Shown: positions 12,515-25,367 of the stretch, one piece after another
Numbering within the stretch: position 1 is the first letter of the stretch
Layout: each line of letters starts with the position of its first letter
Assembly: GCA_031308135.1 (NCBI GenBank)
Contig: JAHLJT010000631.1
Coordinates: forward strand, 266,276,948-266,340,947
Reading direction: 5' to 3'
DNA from: Acheta domesticus
Taxonomy: Eukaryota; Arthropoda; Insecta; Orthoptera; Gryllidae
Length of the DNA stretch: 64,000 nucleotides
Notes under the pieces: model-generated
Databases searched by the model: none
Seen by the model: the letters and a program-made list of their open reading frames with translations, nothing else
What the model was told of the DNA's origin: nothing
Translations under genes and position numbers: made by a program

Positions 12515-13065
12515 ATGTGGTGTGTGAGTGAAGTGAGTTTGGTGTGGTGGTGGGCAGTGTAGCAGTGTGCCGGATGTGTAGTTGTGTGTAATTAGGGTGT
12601 GAGTGGTGTGGTTTTTGTGGTGATTGCGGTGTGTGATGTGTCTGATGTGCCTGTTATGCAACAAGTGTGGGTGCTGTGTGTGTGGAGTGGTGTGTGTTGT
12701 CGGGAGTGGTGCCTTTGGTGTAGTGTGTGTGGTGTGTTGTGTGTGTGTATGCTGATGTGGCGTGTGAGTGAAGTGAGTTTGGTGTGGTGGTGGGCAGTGT
12801 GGCGGTGTGCCGGATGTTTAGTTGTGTATATTTAGGGTGTGAGTGGTGTGGTTTTTGTGGTGTTTGCGGTGTGTGATGTGTCTGATGTGCCTGTTATGCA
12901 ACAAGTGTGGGTGCTGTGTGTGGAGTAATGTGTGTTGTCGGGAGTGGTTCATTTGGTGTAGTGTGTGTGGTGTGATGTGTGTAGTGTGATGTGTGTGTAA
13001 TATGGTGTGTGTGGTGCAGGGTGTTTTTGGTGTGGTATGGTATATGTCTGGTGTGGGTATCTTTG
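11846..13065. repeat. ~247 bp VNTR, about five units
   Basis: The word GTGTGAGTGGTGTGGTTT starts at 11,846, 12,103, 12,350, 12,597 and 12,837, giving spacings of 257, 247, 247 and 240. Each unit contains TTATGCAACAAGTGTG and GTCGGGAGTGGT (or close variants), a variable (GT)n core and GTGCCGGATGT. The + strand is almost purely G and T. The long ORFs on both strands here are products of the repeat, not genes. Confidence 0.93.
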
Positions 13066-13345
13066 TGTGTCACCACAAACACCACAACGGATACGATTGC
13101 TGCGCCACTCACCACATATCACATATTGCACACCAGGTACCACACATCACATTATACATATCACGTACCACATACTCCTACAACAAAAGTCCAAACAACA
13201 TGCAGTTTCAGGGAGGTATCATCTACCCTACCTCACAAATTATATCCCACATACATGACGTCCACATTTTGAGGACACACATCACATACCACATCACATA
13301 TCGCATCTTACAAAACACATACACATATCGCATCTACTGCATAAA
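13066..13345. repeat. A/C-rich block facing the G/T-rich VNTR
   Basis: At about 13,066 the + strand flips from G/T-rich to A/C-rich: CACCACAAACACCAC, CACATATCACATATTGCACACC and similar. The pair could form an imperfect long hairpin with the preceding array. No coding potential. Confidence 0.65.
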
Positions 13346-13711
13346 CATCATCTAACTCGGCGGCACATTGGTTGTTCCCCGATGCTACCTTAGCGGATCC
13401 GCCGGTGACACTGCCAGCTCCGCGCAATAAGGCCCCCTTTTAAAGTCTGCGGGACGGGTCGACACTCGCTATCTGCGGCACATACTGCATATCACATCAA
13501 CTCACGACGCAGCTCCGAACCGCGCTACCTCGCTGCTGTGGAGATAATGGAGATCCGGCGGTTGTTTCAAATATCGTATCTTCCAAACACATGCACATGT
13601 CTCCAAGTTGCAGCGTGTCAAGTCATATATCATGTATGGTATACTACCGCATATGAGAATGTTGTCGAAGGGTACCCGTCTTACCAAAGGGTATAAAAGC
13701 GAAACGTTTTA
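13346..13711. other. Unrecognised GC-richer patch
   Basis: Includes GGCGGCACATTGG, GGATCCGCCGGTGAC and GGGACGGGTCGACAC. No homologue in the window and no clear ORF. It ends with GGTATAAAAGCG near 13,688, a TATA-like word with no supported transcript. Confidence 0.35.
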
Positions 13712-13980
13712 TTAAAACTCAACAGAACATGCAAACAGTTTGAAGAAGCCACAACGCCTGCTGAATTGCAGCTTGTTAAACACTGTAGCATCATGAGATT
13801 CTTGGCTGTTCACAAGCAGTTTGATCATATTTTTGTTAATTCTCAACACATTGGGGTCATCTGATGAGCAAATGTACTGCCTCAGAACTAGAAGCAGTGA
13901 AGACATCAACGCGGACTTCTATGGTTGTCGTGAACTCCACAGAAACATCAGTGGAGCGTTCATCTTCTGCACTGGCATAA
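13712..13980 (-). pseudogene. Coding-like relic of unknown family
   Basis: Minus-strand frames here look coding in composition but are broken. One frame reads DERSTDVSVEFTTTIEVR and closes with a TGA. A second frame, offset by one base, reads CSSDDPNVLRINKNM and QFSRRCGFFKLF and ends at TAA, which lies within AATAAA. The simplest reading is a terminal exon or retro-copy with one frameshift and a poly(A) signal directly after the stop. I do not recognise the protein, and chance frames cannot be excluded. Confidence 0.25.
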
Positions 13981-14744
13981 CCATTTTTGGAATATAACGG
14001 CTACTAATATAAACAAAAATGTTTTGCCGAATTAAAAAAATAATAATTATATATAGTTGGTTTCAGAGGACAATTTAGAAAATATTTATTCTGGCATAAA
14101 GACATTTTTGACTCAAGTACATTTGTAAAATATTATTTTTTCATGTGACAATTTATTTACACAATTTATTCTATGGCTTATCAATATGTTTATTAGGAAT
14201 GCAAACATTGCATTGAGTATGTGGAACTTGGAAGAAATTTTGTTTTCTATGGACAAGATTGTTGAATGAACTAATTATTAGTTTAAGAAATGAAAAGTAA
14301 AGAAAATTTATTAAACATTATATCTTTATTCATTGCCTTCCACCTTTCCTTTACTCACAACATTTATAGTAGACATTTTTTAGTTTTTACATTGCGCTGG
14401 TGTATAAACCTGTGCTCATTTGGTATATTAATGACCACACATTTCTGATTGGTTTGGTCGAAAACAGCTTGATTTTAAATTGACATTTCGAATATTCATC
14501 ATGTTACGTAAAACTAAAACATCGTAGCATTAACTTTTCCTCACAAGCTAATCTCATCACACGCCCATATGATTTGTGATGTAGAGTAGAGGACAGCTCT
14601 TTAAAATTACAAGTTGTTTGAATTTTTGTGGTGTCTTCAACAGAGGGAAGCATTAATCCTATGCCAGCTGTTTATGTGATATGTAGTATTTGGTTTCTAG
14701 GATGTGATGTGTGGTACGAGATATGTTTTCAAAAAATGGACATC
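13981..14744. other. Unrecognised AT-rich DNA
   Basis: No ORF or repeat supported. Confidence 0.45.
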
Positions 14745-14820
14745 TTATGTGTGTGTGTGTGTGTGATATGATTTGTGATGTAGAGTACATAACATACACA
14801 AACCACTAACCACCCACCCA

Positions 14821-14857
<37 letters not shown>

Positions 14858-14860
14858 AAT
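14745..14860. repeat. (GT)n and (AC)n runs facing each other
   Basis: A TG run near 14,747-14,764 is followed by an AC run near 14,819-14,856 on the same strand, again a G/T to A/C flip as at 13,066. A 73-residue frame across it is repeat-derived. Confidence 0.85.
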
Positions 14861-15659
14861 CCACCACATACAAACACCCGAAGCAATGGTCGGGTGCATG
14901 CTCGGCTCAGAAACCAACTGGGCTGCGGTGAGCGCATATGCGCTGACCACAACAGCTGAGCTCAGGAGAATAGAAAGGGAAAGAAGGGAAGTCGACTGAT
15001 CCCCCTTGGATCCTTCCTACGTTCTGGGGAAGAGAAGTGGCTAGTGACTGAGCCACTCTGATCCACTCTCCGTGATGTAATGCCTAACGGCGGTTCCGCG
15101 GGGAGGATGGAGGAGAAGGGAGGTGGTTTTAGTGGGTAAGAATCTCACACTATCATGTGGTACGGGCCACATGGTGTCTTTGGAAGACTTCCACCTACCC
15201 TCGTAAAAAACACACACTCACCACTCTACCTCATACTCACACTAATTCACCACACACTCACATACACACAAACCACTCCATCACACACACACATATACAC
15301 ACACTACACACACATATGAAGAACATAGATAACAAGGAATCAGATATTATTAGTAAAAGACTCTCACGTTAAGAACACACGAAGGTCGTTCCTCACTTAA
15401 CACAGCAGAATGGCAGAGAGGGGGATATGTTCGTCCCGTCCACTGAGCTCGTGAATGCTTGAACCTAGTGAGTAGTCGCAAGTAATCGTGTAGCATGGTG
15501 GTAATTTCTCTGCATTGTGGTAAGACAGTTTTCTGCTCGCATTTATCACATTCCTTGATGGGGGAATAGGTCCCGCTTTTATAACATCTTTGCCACTTCA
15601 CAATTTCCACTGACGAATTGGAGGTTCGGTTGGCGGAATTTTCACCGTCATACATTGTT
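14861..15659. other. Spacer end: unrecognised, with an AC-rich block
   Basis: 15,210-15,315 is CACACTCAC-type simple sequence. The 116-codon minus-strand frame at 15,350-15,700 crosses the left edge of duplicate copy 2 and has no recognised motif, so it is not called a gene. Confidence 0.4.
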
Positions 15660-17422
15660 TGCGATGTTCCTAGAACTGAAACTTTTAACAGACGTACCAA
15701 GTAAATAGTTACAGAAATGTGACAACGCTTAGTTCCAGAGTTGACTGTATGATTATAATGATCCTATACAAGAAATTTAACTTTTTTGACACTCATTTAT
15801 AAAGCGTAGGAATATTTCGCCCTTGTCATCCACTTTATCCATTTGTATAGCTGAAACTTGTACGTATATTCGGCTATGTCTCAACACAAATTAGACTTCA
15901 ATATGATTTTCAGAATATTTGATTAATCAACAATTAAGTTCTTTTCGAATGATGTGGCAGAGAAAAGAACTGTTTCCCAAACAAATGACAGAAACATATT
16001 CACGTAGGTGCGATATCTTATCTGAAGTGTAAAGTGAGATTCGTACCAATGCCTTAAAGCTCTAAGACATTAGAATCAATGCTCGGCAATAGCTGCTTTT
16101 GCCAGTGGAGATAATATGACTGCTTTTATCAGTGGAGAAAAATCGTCAGTGATTATTATCTAGTGTTTCCGAAAACCAGGAAACCTGACATGATCGCCTT
16201 CCTAAAACCTTGCGTCCTATTCCCCTATCAAGAAATGTGATAGATGCGTGCTCGAAACAGTTCTAGCAGCAGTGCTCAGGATCTACTCACGACGAAATGC
16301 TTCTATACTTTGATTTCTTTAGTTGTGCGTTTCAAGTACAACAGCTGTTGAAAGTTTAACTATATCGGGAGATTTAACGTCAGCAAAGTAACATCACTGT
16401 AAAGGCACAGAAGCTCCCTATTGAAAGGAAACATTACACGCTGATTTACTTCAAACGAACCTTTTAAATAAATGCAATAATAAGAACTGCAGCCTGAGCG
16501 CCCGCGAGTTTGCGAGATCAATGCAGGGGACGAGGTTAACTCGTTCTCTGCCCATTCTGCTGTGTTACGTGTTGGACGACAATTCCGTTGTTCGTGACGT
16601 GCAAATATATTACTGAAGGGTTTCTGATTACCTCGTGTGAATGCTTTTCAGTCGGAGAGCATACGAAGCGGACAAGTCACTTCTCTGGCCATTCAGCTTT
16701 GTGACGTAGTGAACGACCATCGGATGTTAGTGATGTGCAGAGCTATTACTGAACTAGTTCTGATTCCTCGTTGGGAATGATTTTCAGTGGGAGAGATTAT
16801 AAACATAGAATATTATCACACAGTCAGTTCCAAAATTTTCACTGAGTGCGATTGTGACACGTAAATTGAATAGGAAATAAGCATTCTGATAGAAATACAA
16901 AGCTTGATGTGCAGTTTCCTCATTGCTATGTTTGTCGTGCGCAACTAATTCTGAGAACATCGTAAAAGCGAGTTCAAAAAAATGAATCGAATGTTGCATT
17001 CATTATGAGAAATAATTTCGTTATTCATATTCCTTATCAGCAATAAACATTTATTATGTGTCAGCGGTAATAATCTCAGACAGAATGCAGAGAAAGAATG
17101 CAGTATAATGACAAAAAACCTGCTAATGGACAGTTCAGGGGCTGGTGGTTCAATATTATGGTACAGACATTTTGGACGTGTCCAGTTAGTTTTATAGATA
17201 TTTTGTGGAAGATTTTCTTGCTATATTCAAATATACCTCAAACACAAATAGGCCTGAAAAAATAACATCAGGTTCATTTGATAAATTAGCATTCAAGTCC
17301 TTACAGAAAGAATGAGGCAGATAAAGGAAAGATACCAGATAAATGATTAAATCTAGATCTGTCTTTAACCAAAGTGCGACGGTTATCTGAAATATAAGGT
17401 GAGATATTTCATATCGACATAT

Positions 17423-19377
17423 CGCGACCACAGAACCGGAGGGTTCTATCTACATTTTTTGTCGTTTTACAGGAGAGCAATTTGAAATTTGCTCCCTCTG
17501 GTAGGCCATCTGTACATTTTAATTAATGGAAAAAGAGGTTTTATAGAATGAACAGGCTATATGCAAGTGTAGTAAATATATTTTGTTAATAAATTATCAA
17601 CATACAAATTTTTAAAATAATTTTTAAAACTTTTAAAGTGCAAATAGATCCTTATGTCTCCATGCATAACAGTACATTTCAGATCCAGAAGGTTCTTACA
17701 ATAGAATTGTCTTAAAATACTCTACATCAACTTCAGAAATTCATTTCATCATTTACTTTATGTCATTCACCTTCTCCTTTGATGATTTTTCTTCCCTTAT
17801 ACCACATTTGTTCCCTAGCGGATGTTAGGCACAGGAGACACAAATCCTTTGGATTTGCCTAGCTTTTGATTTCTTGATCAAAATTATTCAATTCCAAGGT
17901 TTGAAGGATCATGACTGGTTTTGAATTGTAATGTTTTCAAATCTGAACAATGAAATTGAGGCTGGAGCACTTGAGTGCAGGAGCAGTCCTTGGTAGTCTA
18001 ATGTTTAGAGTGAGTTTGAAAGTCGTAAAAGTCATTTGATGATATATGGATCACAGAATTAGGTGATTTTTTATTGGATGGTAGAACAACTCGTTAAGAG
18101 GGAAACTAGCGACGAAACTTCGGATAATTTTAAGGTATTCTCAATGTTAGAATGTAATGTTACCCATTTCCTGTATGCATGAATGCCCAGGAGTAGAAAA
18201 TTTCATTATTACTTGATCAACATGTTCGTTTTTGGATAAAAAAGAGGCAATAGCACAAGAAATAATGACGTTTCTGGTTTGAGAAACACAGCTATCTCTT
18301 CAGAAAATATACTTCCTAACGTCAGGAATTACTAAACTTATTTTGGACATTATTTTCATCACTGCACTGGCAATGTCATTCCCATAAAGACCACAGAGCA
18401 CCTCATGCCACAACGCGCGATATCCTTTTTTATATAACTTTAGTCTATAGGAAAAGCAACTAGCAATATCTCCAGGAAGTGCAATAACATTTTGCAAGTC
18501 AAAACATACAGTAACCCTGTTACTTTCACGATCAGTTTTTCTTTCATCTCTCATAAAAGTTTTATTCAACATGTAAGAATCATATTTCATGACAAGCTCT
18601 TGAGTTACACGGTTCTATTTATTTGGTATTACGTACTGCTCACATCAGTCACATCTGTCAGACTTAGGTAACAAAAAGCGATATTATATTCATTATTGAA
18701 AATAGATCTGTAATTTGACATTAAAATAGGTTTAACATTAATTTCATTACAGCATTGAAGGTAAAGGCCAAACATTCTATTGACATTCATATAACTAAGA
18801 TGCTTTTATATTAATGAGATTATAAAACATACGCCATTTTTACCAAACTATAAATTTTAGGAAACGTTATTGTAATCAATGAATGTTTATAATACATTAT
18901 TATCCTAGCCACACACACCACCTTAATTAACAACAGTGCATAAATAAAGCAAACTCCTTACCATGAACGAAGTCTTTATCTTTTCAGAGAAGGTGTATAT
19001 CCTTCTCCACTACTGTCATCGGTTGAACTTCGACTATTATCACATCTGTCATTAAGCCACTTATTTATTGTATCCATAAACATTATTATCACTTTACATA
19101 CACACTCTATACCAACATCTAAAATAACGTGACCATATAACCTCAACACTTTCAGCTTCGAGCATTTCTCAACGGGTGATGCAGATAGAAATGTGTGGTT
19201 CTCAAGTTTGCCAAATTATGCAGATAGAACTATATTTCCCGGTTTATAACTTTGAAACTAATGCAAATTTAATTATAATATCATTTTTTTATTACATATA
19301 GGCTTTCTCAATAATATATGCAATAAAATCAGAAATGACAAAATTTGCAGATAGAACCTTTTGGTTCTGACGTCGCG
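17423..19377. mobile_element. 1.95 kb TIR DNA transposon, copy 2
   Basis: Same CGCGAC...GTCGCG ends and flanking ATAT as the element at 1,772-3,725. It was carried along by the duplication rather than inserted independently, because position and flanks are the same. Confidence 0.82.
18147..18590 (-). pseudogene. Transposase-like protein fragment (broken), copy 2
   Basis: The 96-residue segment is identical to that at 2,646-2,936, and the same TGA follows at 18,300. The frame then continues with RDSCVSQTRN to a TAA at 18,147. The nonsense change therefore predates the duplication. Confidence 0.55.
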
Positions 19378-19718
19378 ATATACCTCTATGGCATACGTAC
19401 CAATGCCCGATAGTCGCTAAAACCCATCATTGGTCAGTGACTAGCATCAGCGTTACACAACGCTATGAAACCTGTCAAGAACCTGATATATCCTCGGAAG
19501 CTTCGACTATTTTTCTCCTACTATTAGGTGTGGGCAGAAATTAGTCTTACAACCGTGCACAGAGATCCCCCAAGTCGATGTGTCTCTACTCACCACAGCT
19601 AGAGCATTGGTGCCTTCGGGAACTTTGTTATTGGCATTATTTAACGCGAAATCGTAGGCGTCAGTGATCGGAGTCAGTATTACTTCGCTCTCCAGAAGAC
19701 GGTGTGGCCACATCCAAG

Positions 19719-20005
19719 ATTGATTGATTGTTAATGATTCCAGGCACGTCAACTACTAAGGTCGTTAGTCCCGTAAGTGTAGTGAATATTTTCCCACTGG
19801 TGTTTTCCCTCGGTGGACCATCACCTTTCGAAAAAGTACTAATCAGACAAGCCGGCTGCTAGAAATTACTTCCTGACAGCGACTGACCTAGTTGACAACC
19901 AGAGTCGAAAATCCTGCCGCCTTTGGGACTCGAACCTAGGCCCTTCCGGTCAGAGGCACTGCAGTTACATTCTAGACACAGATGCCACCTCTTGGGCGGG
20001 TCAAG
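19719..20005 (-). mobile_element. tRNA-derived SINE, copy 2
   Basis: Duplicate of 4,069-4,355. The B-box complement GGGACTCGAACC lies at 19,925-19,936. Confidence 0.65.
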
Positions 20006-20589
20006 CTGCGACATTCCTCAGAATTTTCCTTAGTATCTCCTATTTCCTCAGAATTCAGCACTTCCTCTCTAAGGAAGGTGCAAGGCTGGCGGCCCAAAAC
20101 GTTGACATGTGTGCCTAGGGCGCTCGTCTCTTGGACGGCCAGGTAGATACCGTGTAGAACATGCTTCACGGCTAGCTGCCGTTGACTAGTGTTCCTTGCT
20201 CGGTGTGATCTCTTCCCTCGGTGCAACACCGTTGCTGCCCTTCTCGGTGCAACATTGTTGCATAACCGTAGCTTCCTTCGCGCATCGGGTGTACGAATTA
20301 CAAGTTTAGAAACGCCAGTCACTCGGTTCAAGTCCGCGTCTGAAGAGTCGAACACAAGAAGAAACTGACCCGGAAAGTCGGCCTCCTGCCTATGCTAAGT
20401 CGGTCAAAGAGAAGTGGATATAGAAGAGTTGTATTATTTTCAATTGCTCGCATCTTTTCTTATTCGAGAAAAAAGTATATCGGTGTTGATGCCGTAGGAC
20501 CCGCACAAGTACAAGAGACCTATGTCATTCTCTCTCATGAACTTCAGAATATCCTACAACAAAATTTAGTCAAAATTGTCGGCGCCTGT
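20006..20589. other. Unrecognised sequence, copy 2
   Basis: Counterpart of 4,356-4,939, with several substitutions around 20,240-20,300. No gene supported. Confidence 0.4.
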
Positions 20590-20982
20590 TGTTTTGAAAA
20601 TTTTAAAAATATCCCAGGGCCTTAATGTAATATGCCCCCCAAAATTAAAATATCGGATTCAGATTCAAGCGGGCCGCGAGATCATTTATATCGATCGAAA
20701 ATTATCAATTTTGGAGAAAATCGACTGAACGGTTTCTTGACTAGAGTTTTTTCACAGACAGACGGGCATAGTTTTCTTTCAATTGGTTTTTCGGTATCAA
20801 AGAGCCACAAAATAGAGATTCTGGCAGCACCACATGCTAGGAGATTTTTTTCGTAATTTACCAACTAGATTTTAAACAGTTTTCGTAACCAGGGCCCTGT
20901 AATAGGAGTTTTTCTGCTGAAAATCCGTCGTTTCTTCGCGCAACATACATAACGTTCACTGTACCATACGAAAAAGTAAAAA
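20590..20982 (+). mobile_element. Solo terminus of the palindrome-ended family, copy 2
   Basis: Counterpart of 4,940-5,332, ending ACGAAAAAGTAAAAA. Confidence 0.6.
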
Positions 20983-23900
20983 TATTAAATACGTTGATAC
21001 TTTCTCTGATACTATGCTAGAGTTAATACAATAAAGCAGCATATTCGAGAACAATTTTTCCGCTTGAGTAGCTTACGTAACACTTCTTAAATCGATTAAG
21101 GTAATCAATTAATTTAGGCCTTTTACAGACTTAATTTCATAAAATTAAATAACTAAAGTCAGATTTTACGACTATTGGTTATTAAACATGCACTGAGGGA
21201 TTCAAATTTGTTAAAATAAATTTATTATATAAGGCACTAACAAGTTTTTGTGAATGCTTATTCACTTTTGTCCTGGGGACGCGGAAAAAGGTTTAGCGCG
21301 TGAGTCCGCACACATTTCGTTACACGCTACTGATTATGACAGATAAGGCACGTGGTACACACGTGGGATGAGATTTCTGAAGAGATTGCCAGCGCATTTA
21401 AATTGCAACTTGTGCGAAATATTTTATTTTTGCGTAATACAAGGATCGCATAAACTCCAATATCTAAAGCAAGCAGTAACTGAAACAAAACAATTATTTA
21501 CAACAAAATACTAAGCAGAAACTATAAATTCTAGAAGAGTAGACATATTGGTTCAGGATACGTTAGGAATTAGATTCTACGGGTCGACCCCTGTGTTCTA
21601 TTTTCCTCCACCTTAGTTGTTGACCATTCATTCCAAAATGCCTCAACCTGTGAATTTGTCTCATCTGAAAAGATATTTGGTAAAGAAAGAGAGAAAATCG
21701 TATACAATAAATTTATTTTTCCTCTTAATATTCTGACGCATAAAACTCAAATCAGAGATTTTATTAAGTGAAGACAACTTGCGCCCATTCACTTCTTACA
21801 CTAAGTGTATATCAGGCCTGGAATATTTAAGGAATGAACAATATAACGCAAAGACATTTTCTTTCAGAAATACCGGTGAGGACGGCGTATGCTTGAAGTT
21901 GATCGAAGTGATTTAACTGAAATAAAAGCACACGTTGAGCCCTTTCTTCTCAGAGACAAATGTATGTTTGTCATTTGCAGGCCCTTTTAGAGGCCAAATA
22001 ATTGACGCGAGTTCATTAATACGAATGGAAAGTCCAGCTCCATTAAAAATCATTCCTTATATTTTCAATATATTTAATATAATCTTTCTTTAACTTGAAA
22101 AACTCAAAAATCACCTCTTCATTTTATGAATCATTTATTCTTTATGAATCTTGTTTTCTAATATATTTAAAATACCTCAGGGCACTATTAATATTTTAAA
22201 GAAAATGCCAAATATATGAAAAACTAATTGAATAAAATGAGCCTCCTCAAAAAAATCTCTCAAATACCAACCGATTTATGTGAGTCTTTGGAATTATTCA
22301 CAGCTATACACGAAAAAAAAAACACTAAATATATTTGGATATCGAAAAGGTACCGAAGAGCGACACACAACCTTGTTACGAAACGCAATTGCATTCACGT
22401 TCCAGTTTTTTTAGAAACAGGAGAACAATGTTTAAAAGGTCAATATAAAATCACTTGTTTTGATCAGCTTACACAGAATTGGGATATCATTATTAAAGCA
22501 ATTGTGTGCAGGTATTTACCAGCATGATATATTAACGAATAAAATATTTACATGAAACTTATCATTAGGTAAAGGAAAATTCAAAGGCACATGAATAAAG
22601 ATATTTTTCACTAAAAGTTTTTTATTGATTTTTCATTTCTTAAGAAAAATAATTTCTGTTTTCAACAATCTTGAACACACAATACTAAATTTATTTAATT
22701 AAAATAATACATTTTACATACAGTTTTTCAACGTTTGCAATGTTTGGCATTTCACGCATACACACACCTATTGTTGAACAATAGAATAAAGTGTTTTAGA
22801 CAGATATTAATATAAAATTTGTATTAATTTTTAAATCTACTAATTACTTATCTCAATGCCATTTGATTTAGTTGATTTTTTAAATGAAAAAAGTATTTAT
22901 TTATATAACTTGTAAGGGAAAAAAACATCTGGTTAAGTTGTCTTGAGTTCCAGAATCGCTTCGCAACATTTCAAGCATGAAAGATGAATAAACGATTAAA
23001 ACAAATAAAATAAATAATAAATTGAAATAATCCCAAAAGTAGCAATATTTGAAACAATAGTCCTAGTGATTCTAGAAATTTATTAATCTTACACCCGTCA
23101 ACTAAAATGTCTTAATCATGTCTAAAATACTTTAAAAATCATCCTCTAAAACAAATTCATTTAATTGTGATTGTGTTTCGCAGTTCTGGAACCTATTTTT
23201 TTTTAATTTAGCAACATGTAATTTGCCAGAAACTATTCTGCCGCAGAAACCAGAGATAGATCCATTGCCGTTTACTGTATTTTACAAAACGTTATTAGTC
23301 TGTAATTTTTTGCTCGCCAGGTAATACCCAATGTATTCACAAGAACCAAAGCATGATATGAATGCACGCAATTAGCGAGACCCTCATGATGCTACAGCAC
23401 CGAATCAGTTCCCTCTAATTAATAGCCATTGAGCCTTCTTGAAAGGTCTCCGTCTCGTGATCGTTTTAAAAGGAATTCGAACAATGTCTGTATATTCATA
23501 AAAATAAGATAACTAGGAAAACTGTAATACTACACTTCGAATGGGTGAAGCAACTTACATATATCTCAAAAAACCTACGGTTTTCGAGCAACATGCTAAT
23601 GACTAAGAATGACAGATAAGGTGAAAAATCAAAATTAACAAGCAATGTAAAAAAAATTTTGAAGTAGAAAAATGTAAGGCAGGTGGCTATAAAGAAAAGT
23701 AACAAAAAATATGTTCGTTTGTAACTGTACAGTTAACAAGTAACTTAGCATAACCAAAAATCCTAACAAGATGGATCAGATTGGCATTAACTACTAATCG
23801 AGCTAGCCACTACGACACACTGTGTCGCAATTTCTTTGCGATGTGATTGCGTGTTATTGACACACGTAAAGTAGATACGAGTACCTCTTTTATTCTCTTT

Positions 23901-24198
23901 GGTCTTCATCACTCATTGTGAGTGTCACGTCACATGGGTTGTTCCTCTCTTTGTCAACCGTGAACGTTGCGGAAATCGAAAGTTCGGTTTGGCAATACCC
24001 CAGCAGCGGGTGCCGAAAATATATTTCATTCTTCATCTTTTTATTTCGCTAATTCTCCAGCATCAGCCTTTTGCCCCTATTGCAACTTACAAACATACAC
24101 GTTCTGTCGTCGTAACTGGCCATATATTTTGCAATATGAATGAAATCTACCTACCTTCTGGAAAGAATTCTGGAATACCTTTGCATAAAGAATTCGTT
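20983..24198. other. Unrecognised AT-rich DNA, copy 2
   Basis: Counterpart of 5,333-8,535. The hydrophobic frames of copy 1 are not open here because of indels around 23,000-23,600. Confidence 0.4.
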
Positions 24199-24907
24199 AT
24201 CTGAAAGATAAAGTGAGATACGTACCAATGCCTTACAGCTCTAAGACATACGAACCAATGCTCGACAATAGCTGCTTTTGCCAGTGGAAATAAGATGACT
24301 GCTTTTATCACTGGAGGACATTCGTCAGTGATTATTATCTGGCGTTTTGGAAATCCACGAAACCTGACATTATCGCCTCCACCAACGTTGCTTCCTATTC
24401 CCCTATCAAGAAAGGTGGCAGATGCATGCGCGAAAGAGTCCTACCACAGCGCACAGGGAACTACTCACGACGAAATGCTTCTATACTTCGATTTGTTTAA
24501 ATGTGCGTGTGAAGTAAATCAGCTGTTAAAGATTTCACTCAATGGGAGCTGGAACGTCACCACAGTAGCATCACTGTACAGACACATAAGCTCCTAATTG
24601 AATGAAAACGTGAACAGCTGATTTACTTCAAACGTACCTCTAAATAAATCCAATAAAACCAACAGCAGCCTGTGCGCCCGCGAGCTTGCGATATCAGTAG
24701 AGGGAGCGGGGATAGCTCGCTCTCTGCCCATTCTGCCGTTTCAAGTGTTGAACGACCTTCGCGGTGTTCGTGACGTACAAATATATTGATAAAGGAGTTG
24801 TGATTCCTCGTTGTGAATGCTTTTCCGTCGGAGAGCATACGAGGAGTACAAGTCCCCTCTCTGCCCATGCTGCTTTGTGACGTAGTGAAGGACCATCCGG
24901 CGTTCTT

Positions 24908-24936
24908 TAATTATTATTATTATTATTATTATTATT
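24908..24936 (-). repeat. (TAA)n tail of the R4/Dong-like LINE
   Basis: ATT run on the + strand directly abutting the 3' end of the LINE fragment. Confidence 0.9.
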
Positions 24937-25305
24937 CCTCTAAATCACGACTAAAGATGTTATGTGTCGGCTGAATATAAAATCTACTCCAGGTTGCAAC
25001 CAGCTACCTAAGGGGTAGATCTAGGGACTGTCGGTGCCTCTACAATACTTTGCGCAAAATGTGGGCTGTTCCTAATAAAGCAATTTCTTGCACTTCCCAG
25101 TCTTTTGGATTACCTGGGAGTTTAGAAAAGTTCTTACACAAATTTTGCGGAACAAATCCCAGAGCTCCGATAACTATTGGGACGACCTGTGCTTTTACGC
25201 CCCACATTCGGCTGATCTCGATATCCAAACTCTTGTATTTAAGACGTTTCTCTACCTCCTTGGTAACGACGTTTTGATCGCAAGGTACAGCAACATCGAC
25301 AAGTA
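24937..25305 (-). mobile_element. R4/Dong-like LINE, 3' fragment
   Basis: The minus strand encodes IEISRMWGVKAQVVP...GTAHILRKVL and a stop, then about 100 bases of 3' UTR ending in a (TAA)n tail. It is nearly identical to the 3' end of the longer copy at 45,586-46,853. The fragment is 5'-truncated at 25,305, exactly where a (TAA)n array begins (25,306-25,367), so it lies between two TAA arrays. Confidence 0.85.
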
Positions 25306-25358
<53 letters not shown>

Positions 25359-25367
25359 TTATTATTA
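25306..25367 (-). repeat. (TAA)n tail of the RTE-like LINE
   Basis: ATT array on the + strand with one interruption. It directly follows the sequence that is the 3' end of the RTE-like fragment on the minus strand. Confidence 0.92.

Larger units (their letters stand above)
15660..24198. repeat. 8.5 kb direct duplication, copy 2
   Basis: Near-identical to 1-8,535 in the same orientation, offset by 15,659 bases. The left edge follows ACATTGTT. The right edge is at AAAGAATTCGTT, after which the sequence joins a diverged ~1.38 kb repeat unit (ATCTGAAAGATAAAGTGAG) rather than the spacer. All embedded elements are shared, so the duplication is younger than their insertion. Confidence 0.93.

Noticed and set aside
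11846..13065. CRISPR-like array because of regular ~247 bp spacing
   Set aside because: The whole unit repeats, there are no unique spacers, and the context is an insect genome.
11578..13355. Many 60-120 codon frames on both strands
   Set aside because: They translate a G/T-rich VNTR and AC-rich simple sequence (Cys/Val/Gly or His/Thr repeats).
1..24198. The two 8.5 kb copies as LTRs of one giant retroelement
   Set aside because: No TG...CA ends, primer-binding site or pol-like coding in the 7.1 kb between them; nested older repeats inside the copies make segmental duplication or assembly duplication more likely.
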